64,000 nt of DNA, taken from Rhodopseudomonas palustris HaA2 (GTDB lineage Bacteria; Pseudomonadota; Alphaproteobacteria; Rhizobiales; Xanthobacteraceae). Under the pieces are notes generated by a model that was given only the letters and a program-made list of their open reading frames with translations, did no database searches and was not told the origin of the DNA. The translations under genes and the position numbers were made by a program. The stretch covers positions 1,674,001 through 1,738,000 of the forward strand of contig NC_007778.1 of the NCBI RefSeq assembly GCF_000013365.1, given 5' to 3'. This document shows positions 1 to 9,062 of the stretch, one piece after another; the first letter of the stretch is position 1, and the number at the start of each line of letters is the position of its first letter.

Positions 1-797
1 AGCTGATCGGCGCGCGGAATCGCGATGGTCAGCGGTTGCGGCGCACGCGGGCGCAGCTCGATTGCGCCGGCATCGGTTCGGCTCATCGGATCCAGCACGT
101 CGAAGCCGGCGATGTTTTCGAGGATCTCGTAGGCGTCGTCGGCGAATTTGCAGAACACCGGGATGCAGTCGAACGAGCGGTTGTTGTAGACGAGGCCACG
201 CGAGCTCACCAAACCGATGGTCGGCTTCAGCCCGACGATGCCGTTGCAGGCCGCCGGCACCCGGCCGGAGCCGCCGGTGTCGGTGCCGAGCGAGAACGCC
301 ACGATGTCGCGCGCCACCGCGACCGCGGAGCCGGAGCTGGAGCCGCCGGGGATGTAGGCCGGGTCGATGGCGTTGCGGCACAGCGGATCCGGGCTGCGGG
401 TGCCGTTCAGCCCGGTGGCGAACTGATCCAGCGTGTTCTTGCCGATCAGCACCGCGCCGGCCTGTTCGAGCAGTGTCACGGCATGCGCGGAGTCTTTCGG
501 CTCGAGCCGCATCGCCGGGCAATTGGAGGTGGTCGGCAGTCCGGCGACATGGATGCTGTCCTTGACCGAGAACGGCAGCCCGAGCAGCGGCAAGACGGCG
601 CCGGCATCGGCGCGCGCCTGCAACTCCTCGGCGCGCGCGATGGCCGCCGCGGGGTCGACCAGCAGCGTGAAGACGCCCTCGCCGGCGGCGGCCTGCGCGC
701 GGCGGCAGGCTTCGGCGATGATCGCGGGAGCTTTGGCGCCGGCGGCCATGGCGCGGCGGATCGAGGCGAAGCTGAAGTCCAAATCGGCCAGAGTCAT
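1..797 (-). CDS. Amidase, allophanate hydrolase-like (3' end cut by window edge)
   Basis: Amidase-signature hydrolase; the first 265 residues are visible and the gene runs off the left edge. The Ser-Ser-Lys catalytic elements are visible: Lys79 in PFSVKD and the Ser-rich GGSSSGS motif at about residues 151-157, followed by SLGTDTGGSGRVPA and GLKPT blocks. These blocks resemble the amidase domain of allophanate hydrolases (AtzF and the urea amidolyase half), which split allophanate to ammonia and CO2. The substrate is inferred from resemblance only; other amidase-signature enzymes are possible. It starts at an ATG 28 nt after the TauE/SafE permease gene on the same strand, so the two are probably co-transcribed. 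Confidence 0.8.
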   Translation of the reverse strand, partial: MTLADLDFSFASIRRAMAAGAKAPAIIAEACRRAQAAAGEGVFTLLVDPAAAIARAEELQARADAGAVLPLLGLPFSVKDSIHVAGLPTTSNCPAMRLEPKDSAHAVTLLEQAGAVLIGKNTLDQFATGLNGTRSPDPLCRNAIDPAYIPGGSSSGSAVAVARDIVAFSLGTDTGGSGRVPAACNGIVGLKPTIGLVSSRGLVYNNRSFDCIPVFCKFADDAYEILENIAGFDVLDPMSRTDAGAIELRPRAPQPLTIAIPRADQ

Positions 798-825
798 GCG
801 CTGTCTTCCTCTTGGTGGCGCCGTC

Positions 826-1593
826 TCAGGCGACGGCTTTTTTCCAGACGGCCAGGCTGGCCGTGATGATGGCGATGCTCATCGCCATGGTGAGCAGTGC
901 CAGCGATACCGAGCGATAGATCCGGCGCGGCAAGTTGGCGAAGGTGAGCAACCCCAATCCGCAGCCGACCGCGGCCGCCGGCACCATCAGCAGGCTGACC
1001 CACCAGATCTCGGCCGAATAAGCGCCGCGCGCGGCCGACAGCGCGATACCGAAACCGGCGCTCATCGCGATGAAGGCAATCAGCGTCGCCCGCGCGCTCA
1101 GCATCGGCATATTGCTGCCGAGCAGCGACACGATCACCGGCGGGCCGCTCATCGCGGTGCTGCCGTTCAGGCAGCCGGACAAGAAGCCGATCGCGGCGAG
1201 GTTCGGCGCGCGCGTCGCCAGCACGTCGCGTTCGCCGCGCCAGGCCCGGAACGCCGCCACCGCGACCGCGAGGCCGAGCAGCAGCCGCATGATTTCAGCG
1301 GGCACCAGCGTCAGCACGCTCAGCCCGACCGGCGTGCCGACCACCGCGCCCAGCGCCAGCCATTTCAGCACCCGCAGATCGACGTGCCGCCATTCCGACG
1401 GCAATGTCAGCAGGCCGATCGCGCATTCCAGCGGAAACACCGACGGCACCGCCGCGGCGGGCGACAGCACCAGCGTCAGGATCGGCATCGCCGCCAGCGC
1501 GAAGCCGAACCCGGAATAGCCGCGGACGAAACCGCCGAACAGGCCCGCGATCAGGATGACCGCGATCCGCTGCGGATCTGAAAACTCGAACAT
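826..1593 (-). CDS. TauE/SafE family membrane permease
   Basis: Integral membrane protein of the TauE/SafE (TSUP) family, 255 residues from the chosen ATG. The family exports or takes up small organic or inorganic anions such as sulfite and sulfoacetate. Several hydrophobic segments are visible, beginning with VILIAGLFGGFVRGYSGFGF near the N terminus, which carries the Gly-rich first repeat typical of the family. The reading frame extends upstream to 1647, but that part is polar and Pro/Ser-rich, so the ATG giving MFEFSDPQ is preferred. It sits just upstream of the amidase gene, so it may move that enzyme's substrate or product; this is inference. Confidence 0.85.
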   Translation of the reverse strand: MFEFSDPQRIAVILIAGLFGGFVRGYSGFGFALAAMPILTLVLSPAAAVPSVFPLECAIGLLTLPSEWRHVDLRVLKWLALGAVVGTPVGLSVLTLVPAEIMRLLLGLAVAVAAFRAWRGERDVLATRAPNLAAIGFLSGCLNGSTAMSGPPVIVSLLGSNMPMLSARATLIAFIAMSAGFGIALSAARGAYSAEIWWVSLLMVPAAAVGCGLGLLTFANLPRRIYRSVSLALLTMAMSIAIITASLAVWKKAVA

Positions 1594-1731
1594 GCACGAA
1601 GCCGGCGGACTGGTGGTTGATCGGAGTGGGCGAGTTGACGCCGACAAAATCCGGCATTTCCGGATTCATTGTGAGCAATTAATTGTCAGTTCGACGCTGC
1701 GGCGGTCGCGTCCGTGATGTCGCGCCGCGGC

Positions 1732-2475
1732 TCACTCGCCGGCGTGCCGACGCAGCGCGGTGAGGTCGTTGACGACCAGCGTGGTGGCGCCCGCCGAAAT
1801 CACGCCGTCGTCCTGCAGCCGGGTCAGCGCCAGGCTGATCGACTGCCTCGTGGCGCCGATCATCCGCGCCAGATTGGCCTGGGTGATGCGGCCGAGCGGA
1901 ATTGGGCCGTCGCCGTCCTGAGCTGCGGCCTCGCACAGCTTCAGCAGCAGCAGCGCCAGCCGCTCGCCGACCTTCTGGCCGCCCAGCGTCTGCGCCAGCG
2001 CCGAATAGGCCTCGCCCTTGAAGCCGAGACAGCCGACCAGAGCAACGGCGAAGGCCGGCGACAGCGCGATCAGGCGGCGGATCGCCGGCTGGTCGAGATG
2101 CAGCGCCTCGACCCGTCCCAGCGCCCGCGCCGACCAGCTGTGCAGATGATAACCGAGCACATGCGGAGCACCGACGAAGTCTCCTTGATGCCAGGTCGCC
2201 AGCAGCAGCTCGCGCTGTTGCTGACCAACATAGGTGCTTTCGACAACGCCGCTCAGGATGATGTGGATGCCGTCGCCCGGCTCGCCCTGCCGCAGCAGAT
2301 AGTCGCGGTTCTGAAACCAGACGATCCGGCCGGTGCGCATCACCAGGTCGAGGTCGGGCGGCGGTAGCGCCTGCAGCAAAAAGCGATGCGTCCCCGCATC
2401 GCTCCGCGCGGCATCCACCGTCTCGATGTCCTCGGTTGCAATGCTTGGTCCCAACACTGCCCTCCAGGTCGTCAC
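1732..2475 (-). CDS. Crp/Fnr family transcriptional regulator
   Basis: About 247-residue regulator with an N-terminal cyclic-nucleotide-binding-type beta-barrel (residues about 25-145, including LRQGEPGDGIHIILSGVVE) and a C-terminal winged helix-turn-helix (about 170-240, ITQANLARMIGATRQSISLALTRLQDDG). No Cys cluster of the Fnr iron-sulfur type is seen. The start is uncertain: the frame opens at a GTG at 2475 without a clear ribosome site, and GTG 2457 or TTG 2454 lie next to a GGAGGG. It lies between the ABC transporter genes and the TauE gene, all on the same strand, so it may control either set. Confidence 0.87.
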   Translation of the reverse strand: MTTWRAVLGPSIATEDIETVDAARSDAGTHRFLLQALPPPDLDLVMRTGRIVWFQNRDYLLRQGEPGDGIHIILSGVVESTYVGQQQRELLLATWHQGDFVGAPHVLGYHLHSWSARALGRVEALHLDQPAIRRLIALSPAFAVALVGCLGFKGEAYSALAQTLGGQKVGERLALLLLKLCEAAAQDGDGPIPLGRITQANLARMIGATRQSISLALTRLQDDGVISAGATTLVVNDLTALRRHAGE

Positions 2476-2553
2476 CTGAAAGGCTACGGCCTGTTGCCAC
2501 TATTGGCAATGCGGCAAAGGCGGACGTCGCGGCGGCCTGCATCGCGCCTCTCA

Positions 2554-2688
2554 CGTGCCCCGGACAAAGCGCACCGCGCCGCGTAGCGGCGTGCTGCAGA
2601 TCCGGGACCCTGGTTCTTGCCGCGCCATCCAGAGCGGGGTCCCGGATCAGCGGTGCAGCGCTGCGCGCCGCACCTTGTCCGGGACACG
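2554..2688. repeat. Large imperfect palindrome, dispersed-repeat type
   Basis: An inverted repeat of about 135 bp fills most of the gap between the substrate-binding-protein gene and the Crp/Fnr gene. The outer arms are cgtgccccggacaa on the left and ttgtccgggacacg on the right; the homology continues inward through a gatccgggacc block to a centre near 2620. The arms match at most positions over about 55 nt. Palindromes built from tcccggac and gatccggga blocks look like the dispersed intergenic repeats of the Bradyrhizobium group; that recognition is from memory, since no second copy occurs in this window. As RNA it would form a long hairpin that could reduce read-through. Confidence 0.7.
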
Positions 2689-2718
2689 AAGCTTGCAAGC
2701 CCGATGCGGCCGCGTTGC

Positions 2719-3723
2719 TTACTTGCCGACTACTTTTTCGATATAGCCAGGCACCAGGAAGGCTTCGAAATCCTTGCGCGGCAGCAGTTTCGGGAGCCGC
2801 TCCTGCTTCACCAGAAAGTCGCCGGTGGCCAGCAGCGTGTCGACGAACTGGCCTTTCTTGGCCGTGGTGCCGAGATAGGTTGCGGTCAGCTGCTTGTCGC
2901 AAGGCACCATGGCGGTGCCGTTCATCATCCGCATCGCGTCTTCCGGCGGCAGCGACAGCTCCTCGGCGATGATCGCCGCGGTCTTGTCCGGGTTCTTGAT
3001 CCAGAAGTCGATGCCGGCGCATTCCGCCTTGACGAATTTCTCGACATAGTCGGGGTACTTCTCCGCGAATCCGTTCATCACCACGCCGATGTCCCAGGTC
3101 GGGTAGCCGCGCTTCTCCATCAGCCCGGACGACATGTAGATGTGGCCGCCGTTCTTCACCGCCTTGTCCAGATTGGGCTCCCACAGCCAGGCGGCGTCGA
3201 GATCACCGCGGATCCAGGCGGTTGCGATGTCGGAGGGCGGCAGATCGAGGATCTTCATCGACGACGGCTCGACGCCCTCGTCGGCCAGCGCCTGCAGCAA
3301 CAAGTAGTGCGTGGTGGAGCCGAACGGCGCCGCCACCGTCTTGCCCTTCAGATCCTTCAGCGACTTGATGTTCTTCGAGGTGCGCACCACCATCGACTCG
3401 ACGTCGCCGAGCATGTTGAGCACCAGGATGCCCTTGATCGGCAGCCCGCGGGTGATGCCGATCGCGGTCGGCGGATTGCCGAGCCCGCCGAAATCGACGT
3501 CGTTGCCGGCGATGCCGCGCAGCATGTCGCCGCCGCCGCCGAATTTGACGTATTTGATCTCGACACCCGGCATCTCTTTGGCCAACAGGCCGAGGTTCTT
3601 GGTCACCAACTGGGCGTTGACCAGATTGAGATAGCCGACCGTGATCTTGGCGGGCTTGTCGGCGGCCTGCGCCGCGGTCAGCGCCAAACCGGCGACGGCG
3701 AGTGAAGCAATCAGTCTCTTCAT
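2719..3723 (-). CDS. ABC transporter substrate-binding protein, TauA/SsuA/NMT1-like
   Basis: Periplasmic binding protein of 334 residues with a cleavable signal peptide (MKRLIASLAVAGLALTAAQA). The mature part has the NMT1/SsuA-like fold signatures: ITVGYLNLVNAQLV at the start, GGGGDMLRGIAGNDVDFGGLGNPP (split here across the ligand cleft) and DLDAAWLWEPNLDKA. Relatives bind taurine, aliphatic sulfonates, nitrate or thiamine precursors. An AGGAGA ribosome site precedes the ATG. It lies 64 nt after the permease gene in the same operon. The ligand is not predictable from sequence; the TauE-type exporter nearby makes an organosulfonate one option. Confidence 0.88.
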   Translation of the reverse strand: MKRLIASLAVAGLALTAAQAADKPAKITVGYLNLVNAQLVTKNLGLLAKEMPGVEIKYVKFGGGGDMLRGIAGNDVDFGGLGNPPTAIGITRGLPIKGILVLNMLGDVESMVVRTSKNIKSLKDLKGKTVAAPFGSTTHYLLLQALADEGVEPSSMKILDLPPSDIATAWIRGDLDAAWLWEPNLDKAVKNGGHIYMSSGLMEKRGYPTWDIGVVMNGFAEKYPDYVEKFVKAECAGIDFWIKNPDKTAAIIAEELSLPPEDAMRMMNGTAMVPCDKQLTATYLGTTAKKGQFVDTLLATGDFLVKQERLPKLLPRKDFEAFLVPGYIEKVVGK

Positions 3724-3787
3724 GGTCGGTTCTCCTGCGACGGGAATCGGTGAGGGAAGGGGCGCGCGCCCGCGTCGTGCGCCCGTG

Positions 3788-4630
3788 TCAGCTTCGGTTG
3801 GTCCACGGCATCAGCACCCGGCCGACCAGCCGCATCGCGAAATCCAGCGCGACGCCGGTCAGTCCCAGCACGATCAGCCCCATGATCACGATGTCGGACA
3901 TCAGGAATTTGGCGGCGTCCCAGATCATCCAGCCGAGCCCGGCGGAAGCGGCGACGATCTCGGCGGCGACCAGAACGGTGTAGGTGAAGCCGAGCGAGAT
4001 CCGCATCCCGGCGAGGATCATCGGCCCGGCGGCCGGCAGATACACCTCGAATAACAAATCGCGGCGCGAGGCGCCGAGCGACTGCGCGGCGCGGATGTAG
4101 ATCCGATCGATGGTGGTGACCGCCTGGATCGTGGAGATCACGATGCCGGGCAGCCCGGCCAGGAACAGCAGCGACAGTTTCGAGGTCTCGCCGATGCCGA
4201 GCCACATCACCAGCAGCGTGTAGAGCCCGAGCGGCGGCAACGGCCGGTAGAACTCGATCATCGGATTGAGTAGCGCACGGGCGTCGCGCGAGGCGCCCAT
4301 CAGCACGCCGAGCGGAATTCCCACCAGGCAGGCCAGCGCGAACGCCACCAGAATCCGGTACAGGCTGGTGCCGACATGCTCCAGCAGTGTCGAGCCCTGA
4401 TAGCCCTTGGTCATGGTCTTGACGAAGGCGTTCCACACCGCCTCCGGCTTCGGCAGGAACAATTCGTTGGCCCAGCCCGCATGGGTGACCACCACCCAGG
4501 TCGCCAGCAGCGTGGCGACCGACAGCGACGACAGCAGGAAGGATCGCGACGGCCGCGGCCATCTCAGCCGCAGCCCGCTGTCGCGGGCGGGCTCGGCCGG
4601 GGCTGCGATCAGTCCGCTGTCGGCGCTCAT
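3788..4630 (-). CDS. ABC transporter permease, TauC/SsuC-like
   Basis: Inner-membrane permease of 280 residues for the neighbouring binding protein. It has about six hydrophobic segments and the conserved cytoplasmic loop (AAQSLGASRRDLLFEVYLPAAGPMIL) that docks to an ATPase. The ATG overlaps the stop of the M20 peptidase gene by four bases (ATGA), which points to translational coupling and fixes the start. The frame stays open far upstream over the peptidase gene, but that part is a shadow. No ATPase gene of this system lies in the window. Confidence 0.9.
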   Translation of the reverse strand: MSADSGLIAAPAEPARDSGLRLRWPRPSRSFLLSSLSVATLLATWVVVTHAGWANELFLPKPEAVWNAFVKTMTKGYQGSTLLEHVGTSLYRILVAFALACLVGIPLGVLMGASRDARALLNPMIEFYRPLPPLGLYTLLVMWLGIGETSKLSLLFLAGLPGIVISTIQAVTTIDRIYIRAAQSLGASRRDLLFEVYLPAAGPMILAGMRISLGFTYTVLVAAEIVAASAGLGWMIWDAAKFLMSDIVIMGLIVLGLTGVALDFAMRLVGRVLMPWTNRS

Positions 4631-5925
4631 GCACGCACTCCCAGGATCCGCATGATGGAGAGCGCGTAGATCCGCGTCGCCATCACCGCCTTGGTGATCG
4701 AGATGTTTTCGTTGTCGACGGCCCAGCCGTCCTCGCCCGGGCCGAAGGTCACCGCATTGATGCCGGCCTCGCGAAACCGGATGGTGTCGTTGAAGGCGTT
4801 CTTGCGGTTGACGCCGGGCTCGGCGCCCATCAACTCGCGATACACCGCGCGCAGCGACACGCAGGGCTCCTGATCGACCGGCACCGGCTCGGTGCCGTTG
4901 ACGAACAGCGAGCCCGGCACCTGCCGGACGGTTGCGGTGACGTCGTTCACCGAGGCAAAGGTCTGGCGAATGGTCTGCTCGATGTCGGCGATCACACTGT
5001 CCAGCGTCATGCCCGGTACCAGCCCGACCGCCGCCACCGTGATGGTGCAGGCGTCCGGCGAAAACTGCATCTCGCCGGGCAGCCCGCCGCGGATTCGCAC
5101 CACCGAACAGCACGGCGGGGTGTGGCCCATGAACGCCGCCGGCACATGCGTGAACGCCATCGCCTGCAGTTGCGGCAGCAATTTGCCGGCCGCCATGATG
5201 GCGTTGACGCTGATGTCGGGCCGCCAGATATGCGACTTGATGCCCTGAACGACGATTTCGATCAGGCAGTGACCCGAATTTGCGACGGACAGGTTCATGC
5301 CCCAGTCGCCGGAGACATCGCCCCAGGCGGTCGGCTCCGCGGTGATCGAATAGTCGGCGGTGAGGCCGACCTGCTGCAGCATATAGATCGAGCCCTCCGT
5401 GCCGTTGCGCTCCTCGTCGACCGTGTAGCAGCACATCAGCGTGCCATCGAAGCGGACGCCGGCCTCGATCAGCGCCTGGACGGCGAGCAGTGAGGCGGCG
5501 AGGTTGCCGCGGGTGTCGGAGGTGCCGCGGGCATAGAGCAGGTCGCCATGCCGGGTCGGCTTGAACGGATCGAAGCCGGTCATGTGCCACTTCTCCGGCT
5601 CCACCGCCGGATAGGTGTCGAGGTGATCGTTGAGGATCAGCGACGGCGCATCCTTGCGGCCTGGCAGCACGCCCAGAATGTTCGGTCGGTGCGGCTGCGC
5701 CGCATGCTTGGTCACCGCCATGCCGAGCGCTTCGAGCTTGCCGGCGATCAGCATCGCGATCGCTTCCTCCTCGGCGGCCGGCAAATCGGGATCGAGTGGG
5801 TTGGTGGCGCGCGGCTGGCCGGTGGTGATCAGTTCACTGGCCAGCGTCAGCCAGCGTTCCTCGGTGATCCGCGACAGCACATCGGCTTCGATGTCGGCGG
5901 TGACAGCAGGCAGTATCATGTTCAT
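4627..5925 (-). CDS. M20 family metallopeptidase (ArgE/DapE/ACY1 type)
   Basis: Zinc-dependent amidohydrolase of 432 residues. The two-metal site is visible: His101 and Asp103 (NDHLDTYP), bridging Asp137 (RGTSDTRG), catalytic Glu171 and metal Glu172 (DEERNG), and Glu197 (TAEPT). The middle region (about 205-325) is the dimerisation lid. Such enzymes remove acyl groups from N-acyl amino acids or split small peptides. It is the first gene of a minus-strand operon with the permease and binding protein, so the transporter may supply an N-acylated or peptide-like substrate; this is inference. Two close ATGs (5925 and 5919) are possible starts. Confidence 0.88.
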   Translation of the reverse strand: MNMILPAVTADIEADVLSRITEERWLTLASELITTGQPRATNPLDPDLPAAEEEAIAMLIAGKLEALGMAVTKHAAQPHRPNILGVLPGRKDAPSLILNDHLDTYPAVEPEKWHMTGFDPFKPTRHGDLLYARGTSDTRGNLAASLLAVQALIEAGVRFDGTLMCCYTVDEERNGTEGSIYMLQQVGLTADYSITAEPTAWGDVSGDWGMNLSVANSGHCLIEIVVQGIKSHIWRPDISVNAIMAAGKLLPQLQAMAFTHVPAAFMGHTPPCCSVVRIRGGLPGEMQFSPDACTITVAAVGLVPGMTLDSVIADIEQTIRQTFASVNDVTATVRQVPGSLFVNGTEPVPVDQEPCVSLRAVYRELMGAEPGVNRKNAFNDTIRFREAGINAVTFGPGEDGWAVDNENISITKAVMATRIYALSIMRILGVRA

Positions 5926-6231
5926 GCGAGTTCATTCGGTTGCAGCGCGATCGGCGCGGGATGAGGAACCGACTCCTCATTGCACTCCGCGTGCCAATCA
6001 CCGAAAAACTGCGTTGGGCGAATAGTATCAGCCGTTTCAATGCTCTAACGGCTTCGGGCGGACCGCAAATTTTTGCATTTGAATGCCGCCATGTGTGGTC
6101 CTGACCAGCAGCTGCGCAATTTTGCAGCGGCCGATTTGACTGCCGAAAGTGCTGTCGGAAGGGCGCGCACCCGCGACGGTCGATCGTGCCGTCGGCGCCT
6201 GCGTCGAGGCAAAGCGCGTAGTCGGCTGTCT
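5926..6231. other. Intergenic region upstream of the M20/ABC operon
   Basis: This 306-nt gap separates the start of the M20 gene from the 3' end of the MFS gene. I see no gene in it. It is AT-richer than its surroundings, including a gcaaatttttgc inverted repeat at about 6066-6077, and should hold the promoter of the minus-strand operon. No convincing Crp/Fnr-type dyad was found by eye. Confidence 0.4.
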
Positions 6232-7515
6232 TCAGCGCGGGCTGACGCGATACGGAATCAGCGCCGCCACGATCGTCAGCGAAGCCACCGCGAAGATGAG
6301 GCTATAGGTCGACGACGCGCTCCAGCCGCTGGCCGTGCCGAAGCCCGCGATGGCGCCGAACGCCCAACTCGCTACCGCGGCGCCCAGGAACACGAACGTG
6401 TTCATCACGCCGAGGCCGCGCCCCCGCATCGACGGGTGAAACAGTTTGCGGCCGTGCGCCATCAGGATCGGGTGCAGCATGCCGATGCTGGCGAGCGCGG
6501 CCATCAGCCCGACCGCGAGATAAGGGTTCGCCGACGGGAAAAAGGTCAGTGCTGCGCCGGCCAGCAGCGACAGCGTCGACCATGCGCCGATCGTCGGCTT
6601 CAGGTCGAAGCGGCGGACCAGGCCCGGAAGCACGAACGCGGTGCAGAACGCGCTGAAGCTCACAAAGGCGAGCCCGAGTCCCCGGACTTCCGCGTTCATG
6701 TGAAAGACGTGGGACAGGTATGGACCGCCCCAGGCGTTGCGAAACGCGGTGCCGGCCGCCATCGCGACGCACATCGGCAGCAACGTCCACAGCGCGCGGA
6801 TCTCGAGCAGCCGCAGGCTGGTCAGGCACATCGATCCCAGCGAGCGGCCTCGAGCTTCGGCATGGCCTTGATCCCTTACCGTGGTCCACACGCCGATGCA
6901 GGCGGCCGCCATGCACAAAGCGGCAACGCCCATCGAGACCCGCCACCCGAACTGCATCGAGGCCCATCCGAGCGGCGCGGTCGCGATCAGGGCGCCGAGC
7001 ATTCCGGTGCCGTTGGAGCGGCTGACGAGCTTCGCATAGTCGGCCTCGTCGAGGATCTCGGCCGCGTAGTGCAGCAATCCCATGAACACCGGCGCGCAGG
7101 CGAGGCCGAGCCCGACCTGAGCGATCATGGCTTGCGGGCCGGACGAGGCGAACGTGAACAGCACTGCGGACAGGGTCCCGACCAGCAGCAAGGCCGCCGT
7201 CGGCCGGCCGACGCCGAGCCGGTCGAACAGCACGCCGACGGGGATCTGCGCCAGGCCGAAGGAAAGAAAGAAGCACGACGACAGCGCCCCGAATCCCTCT
7301 GGCGAGAGGCCGAGGTCGTGCTGCAACTCGGGCGCCATGACCGCGAGACATGTCCGATAGAACTGGCTCAGCGCGAAGGCAAAAGTGAGAAGCGCGATCG
7401 CAGTGCGTCGGCGTCGCCGGGATGTGGTCACGCGAAGAGGCTCGGAGGGCGACATTGCCGAGGACACAGGCTTGTGGTCCGTCTGGTCTGAGAGAGCTGT
7501 GTGGCGTCCGCGCAT
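6232..7515 (-). CDS. MFS transporter
   Basis: Major-facilitator protein of about 407-427 residues with roughly twelve hydrophobic segments. The first spans TAIALLTFAFALSQFYRTCLAV in pieces and is followed by the loop motif GVLFDRLGVGRPT, a form of the MFS GxxxDRxGRR signature between segments 2 and 3. The start is uncertain: ATG 7515 opens the frame, ATG 7455 (MSPSEPLRV) is an alternative, and neither has a strong ribosome site. It is the last gene of a probable operon after the molybdoenzyme and aminotransferase genes, so it likely carries their substrate or product. Direction of transport is unknown. Confidence 0.87.
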   Translation of the reverse strand: MRGRHTALSDQTDHKPVSSAMSPSEPLRVTTSRRRRRTAIALLTFAFALSQFYRTCLAVMAPELQHDLGLSPEGFGALSSCFFLSFGLAQIPVGVLFDRLGVGRPTAALLLVGTLSAVLFTFASSGPQAMIAQVGLGLACAPVFMGLLHYAAEILDEADYAKLVSRSNGTGMLGALIATAPLGWASMQFGWRVSMGVAALCMAAACIGVWTTVRDQGHAEARGRSLGSMCLTSLRLLEIRALWTLLPMCVAMAAGTAFRNAWGGPYLSHVFHMNAEVRGLGLAFVSFSAFCTAFVLPGLVRRFDLKPTIGAWSTLSLLAGAALTFFPSANPYLAVGLMAALASIGMLHPILMAHGRKLFHPSMRGRGLGVMNTFVFLGAAVASWAFGAIAGFGTASGWSASSTYSLIFAVASLTIVAALIPYRVSPR

Positions 7516-7612
7516 GCCGGGAGACCGCCGTTGCGGTGCTCCCGGAGATGCGGTGCAAGAAGCGTCCGCGCAGGCGCGTGGAATTCGCCGATGGAAGAGA
7601 AGCGCTATCGCC

Positions 7613-9004
7613 TCACGTTGCGAGACCTTGGCTCTTCGCCCATGTGTAAGTGTCGTCCAGCGCCTTCGAGAACATCGAGAGCATCAGGTCGATCTCGCTC
7701 TTGGTGATGATCATCGGCGGACAGAACGCGAAGGTGTCGCCGAGATTGCGCGCGATCAGCCCGTGTTCGTGGCTGCGCCCGGACAGATAGGCGCCGACCT
7801 TGCCGACGGGATCGAATTTGCGCTTCGAAGCCTTGTCGGCGACCAGTTCGACGGCGGCGATCATTCCGTCGCCGCGAACCTCGCCGACCATCGGATGGGA
7901 CGCGAAGGCGCCGAGGCCTTCACGCATATAGGCGCCGACCTCCTTGGCATTCGCCACCAGGCCTCGCTCCTCGATGATGGCGAGGTTCTCCAGCGCCACC
8001 GCGGTCGCGACCGGATGGCCGCCGGCCGTCAGGCCGTGCGCGAAGGTGCCCAACGCGCCGGCCTTGTCGGCGATGCCCTGATACAGCTTCTCGGAAAAAA
8101 TCACCGCGCCGAGCGGCTGATAGGACGAGGTGATCTGCTTGGACACGACCAAAATGTCGGGCTCGACCCCGTAATGCTCGGAGGCGAACATCGTGCCCAG
8201 GCGGCCGAAGCCGGTGATGACCTCGTCGACGACCAGCAACACGTCGTATTTGCGGCAGACTTCCTGCACCCGGGGCCAGTAACCGACCGGTGGAACGATG
8301 ACGCCGCCGGCGCCCATCACCGGTTCGCCGATGAACGCCGCGATCGTGTCGGGGCCTTCGGCGACGATGGTGTCTTCGAGCTGCTTGATCAGCCGATCGG
8401 TGAACTGCTGCTCGGATTCGCCTTCAAGGCCGAAGCGATAATAATGCGGGCATTCGAGATGGATCACCGGGATTTTCGGCAGGTCGAACGCGTTGTGGTT
8501 CGCCGGCAGGCCGGTCAGGCTTCCGGACGCCACGGTGATGCCGTGATATCCGTTCTTGCGGGCGATGAACTTCTTCTTCTCGGGGCGTCCGAGGCTGTTG
8601 TTGTAGAACCAGACCAGCTTCACGACGGAGTCGTTGGCTTCCGAGCCGGAATTCGAAAACAGCACGTGGCTCAATTGGCCCGGCGCCATCGCGCAGAGCT
8701 TGTCCGCGAGCCTGATCCCCGGCGAGTGCGATTTGTGCGCGAACAGATGATAGAACGGCAGCATCGACATCTGCTTCGCCGCGGCTTCGACCAGGCGCGG
8801 CTCGCCGAATCCAACCGCCACGCTCCAGAGGCCGGCCAGCGCTTCGAGATAGCGTTGTCCGTTGGTGTCGTAGACGAACACGCCTTCGCCGCGCTCGATC
8901 ACGACCGGCCCGACCTGCTCGTGCTGGCGAGGGTTGGTGTAGGGGTGGAACAAATGCTGGATATCGAGTTCGCGAAGTTCTTTGCTGAGGATGGTCTCGT
9001 TCAT
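7613..9004 (-). CDS. Class III (omega) aminotransferase, PLP-dependent
   Basis: Aminotransferase of 463 residues with class III landmarks: SNSGSEAND at about 117-125 for cofactor phosphate, DEVITGFGR at 260-268 with Asp260 for the pyridine nitrogen, and Lys289 (VSKQITSS) as the Schiff-base lysine. The closest relatives are omega-amino acid or diamine:pyruvate aminotransferases (beta-alanine, putrescine and taurine types). The gene lies 58 nt after the BisC-type gene and before the MFS gene, so amine transfer is probably one step of a short catabolic pathway. A weak GAAAG precedes the ATG. Confidence 0.92.
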   Translation of the reverse strand: MNETILSKELRELDIQHLFHPYTNPRQHEQVGPVVIERGEGVFVYDTNGQRYLEALAGLWSVAVGFGEPRLVEAAAKQMSMLPFYHLFAHKSHSPGIRLADKLCAMAPGQLSHVLFSNSGSEANDSVVKLVWFYNNSLGRPEKKKFIARKNGYHGITVASGSLTGLPANHNAFDLPKIPVIHLECPHYYRFGLEGESEQQFTDRLIKQLEDTIVAEGPDTIAAFIGEPVMGAGGVIVPPVGYWPRVQEVCRKYDVLLVVDEVITGFGRLGTMFASEHYGVEPDILVVSKQITSSYQPLGAVIFSEKLYQGIADKAGALGTFAHGLTAGGHPVATAVALENLAIIEERGLVANAKEVGAYMREGLGAFASHPMVGEVRGDGMIAAVELVADKASKRKFDPVGKVGAYLSGRSHEHGLIARNLGDTFAFCPPMIITKSEIDLMLSMFSKALDDTYTWAKSQGLAT

Positions 9005-9062
9005 GGTGTTCTTTCATTCAGGTCGAAAGGTGTTGAAGCCGGCGGCGCGGCCCGCCAGTTCG

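Noticed and set aside
1679-3184. 501-codon minus-strand frame over the Crp/Fnr and binding-protein genes
   Set aside because: It overlaps both in another frame and runs through the palindrome at 2554-2688; composition is atypical.
3788-5590. 600-codon frame suggesting a permease fused to a long N-terminal part
   Set aside because: The upstream half is a shadow of the M20 gene; the permease ATG overlaps that gene's stop (ATGA).
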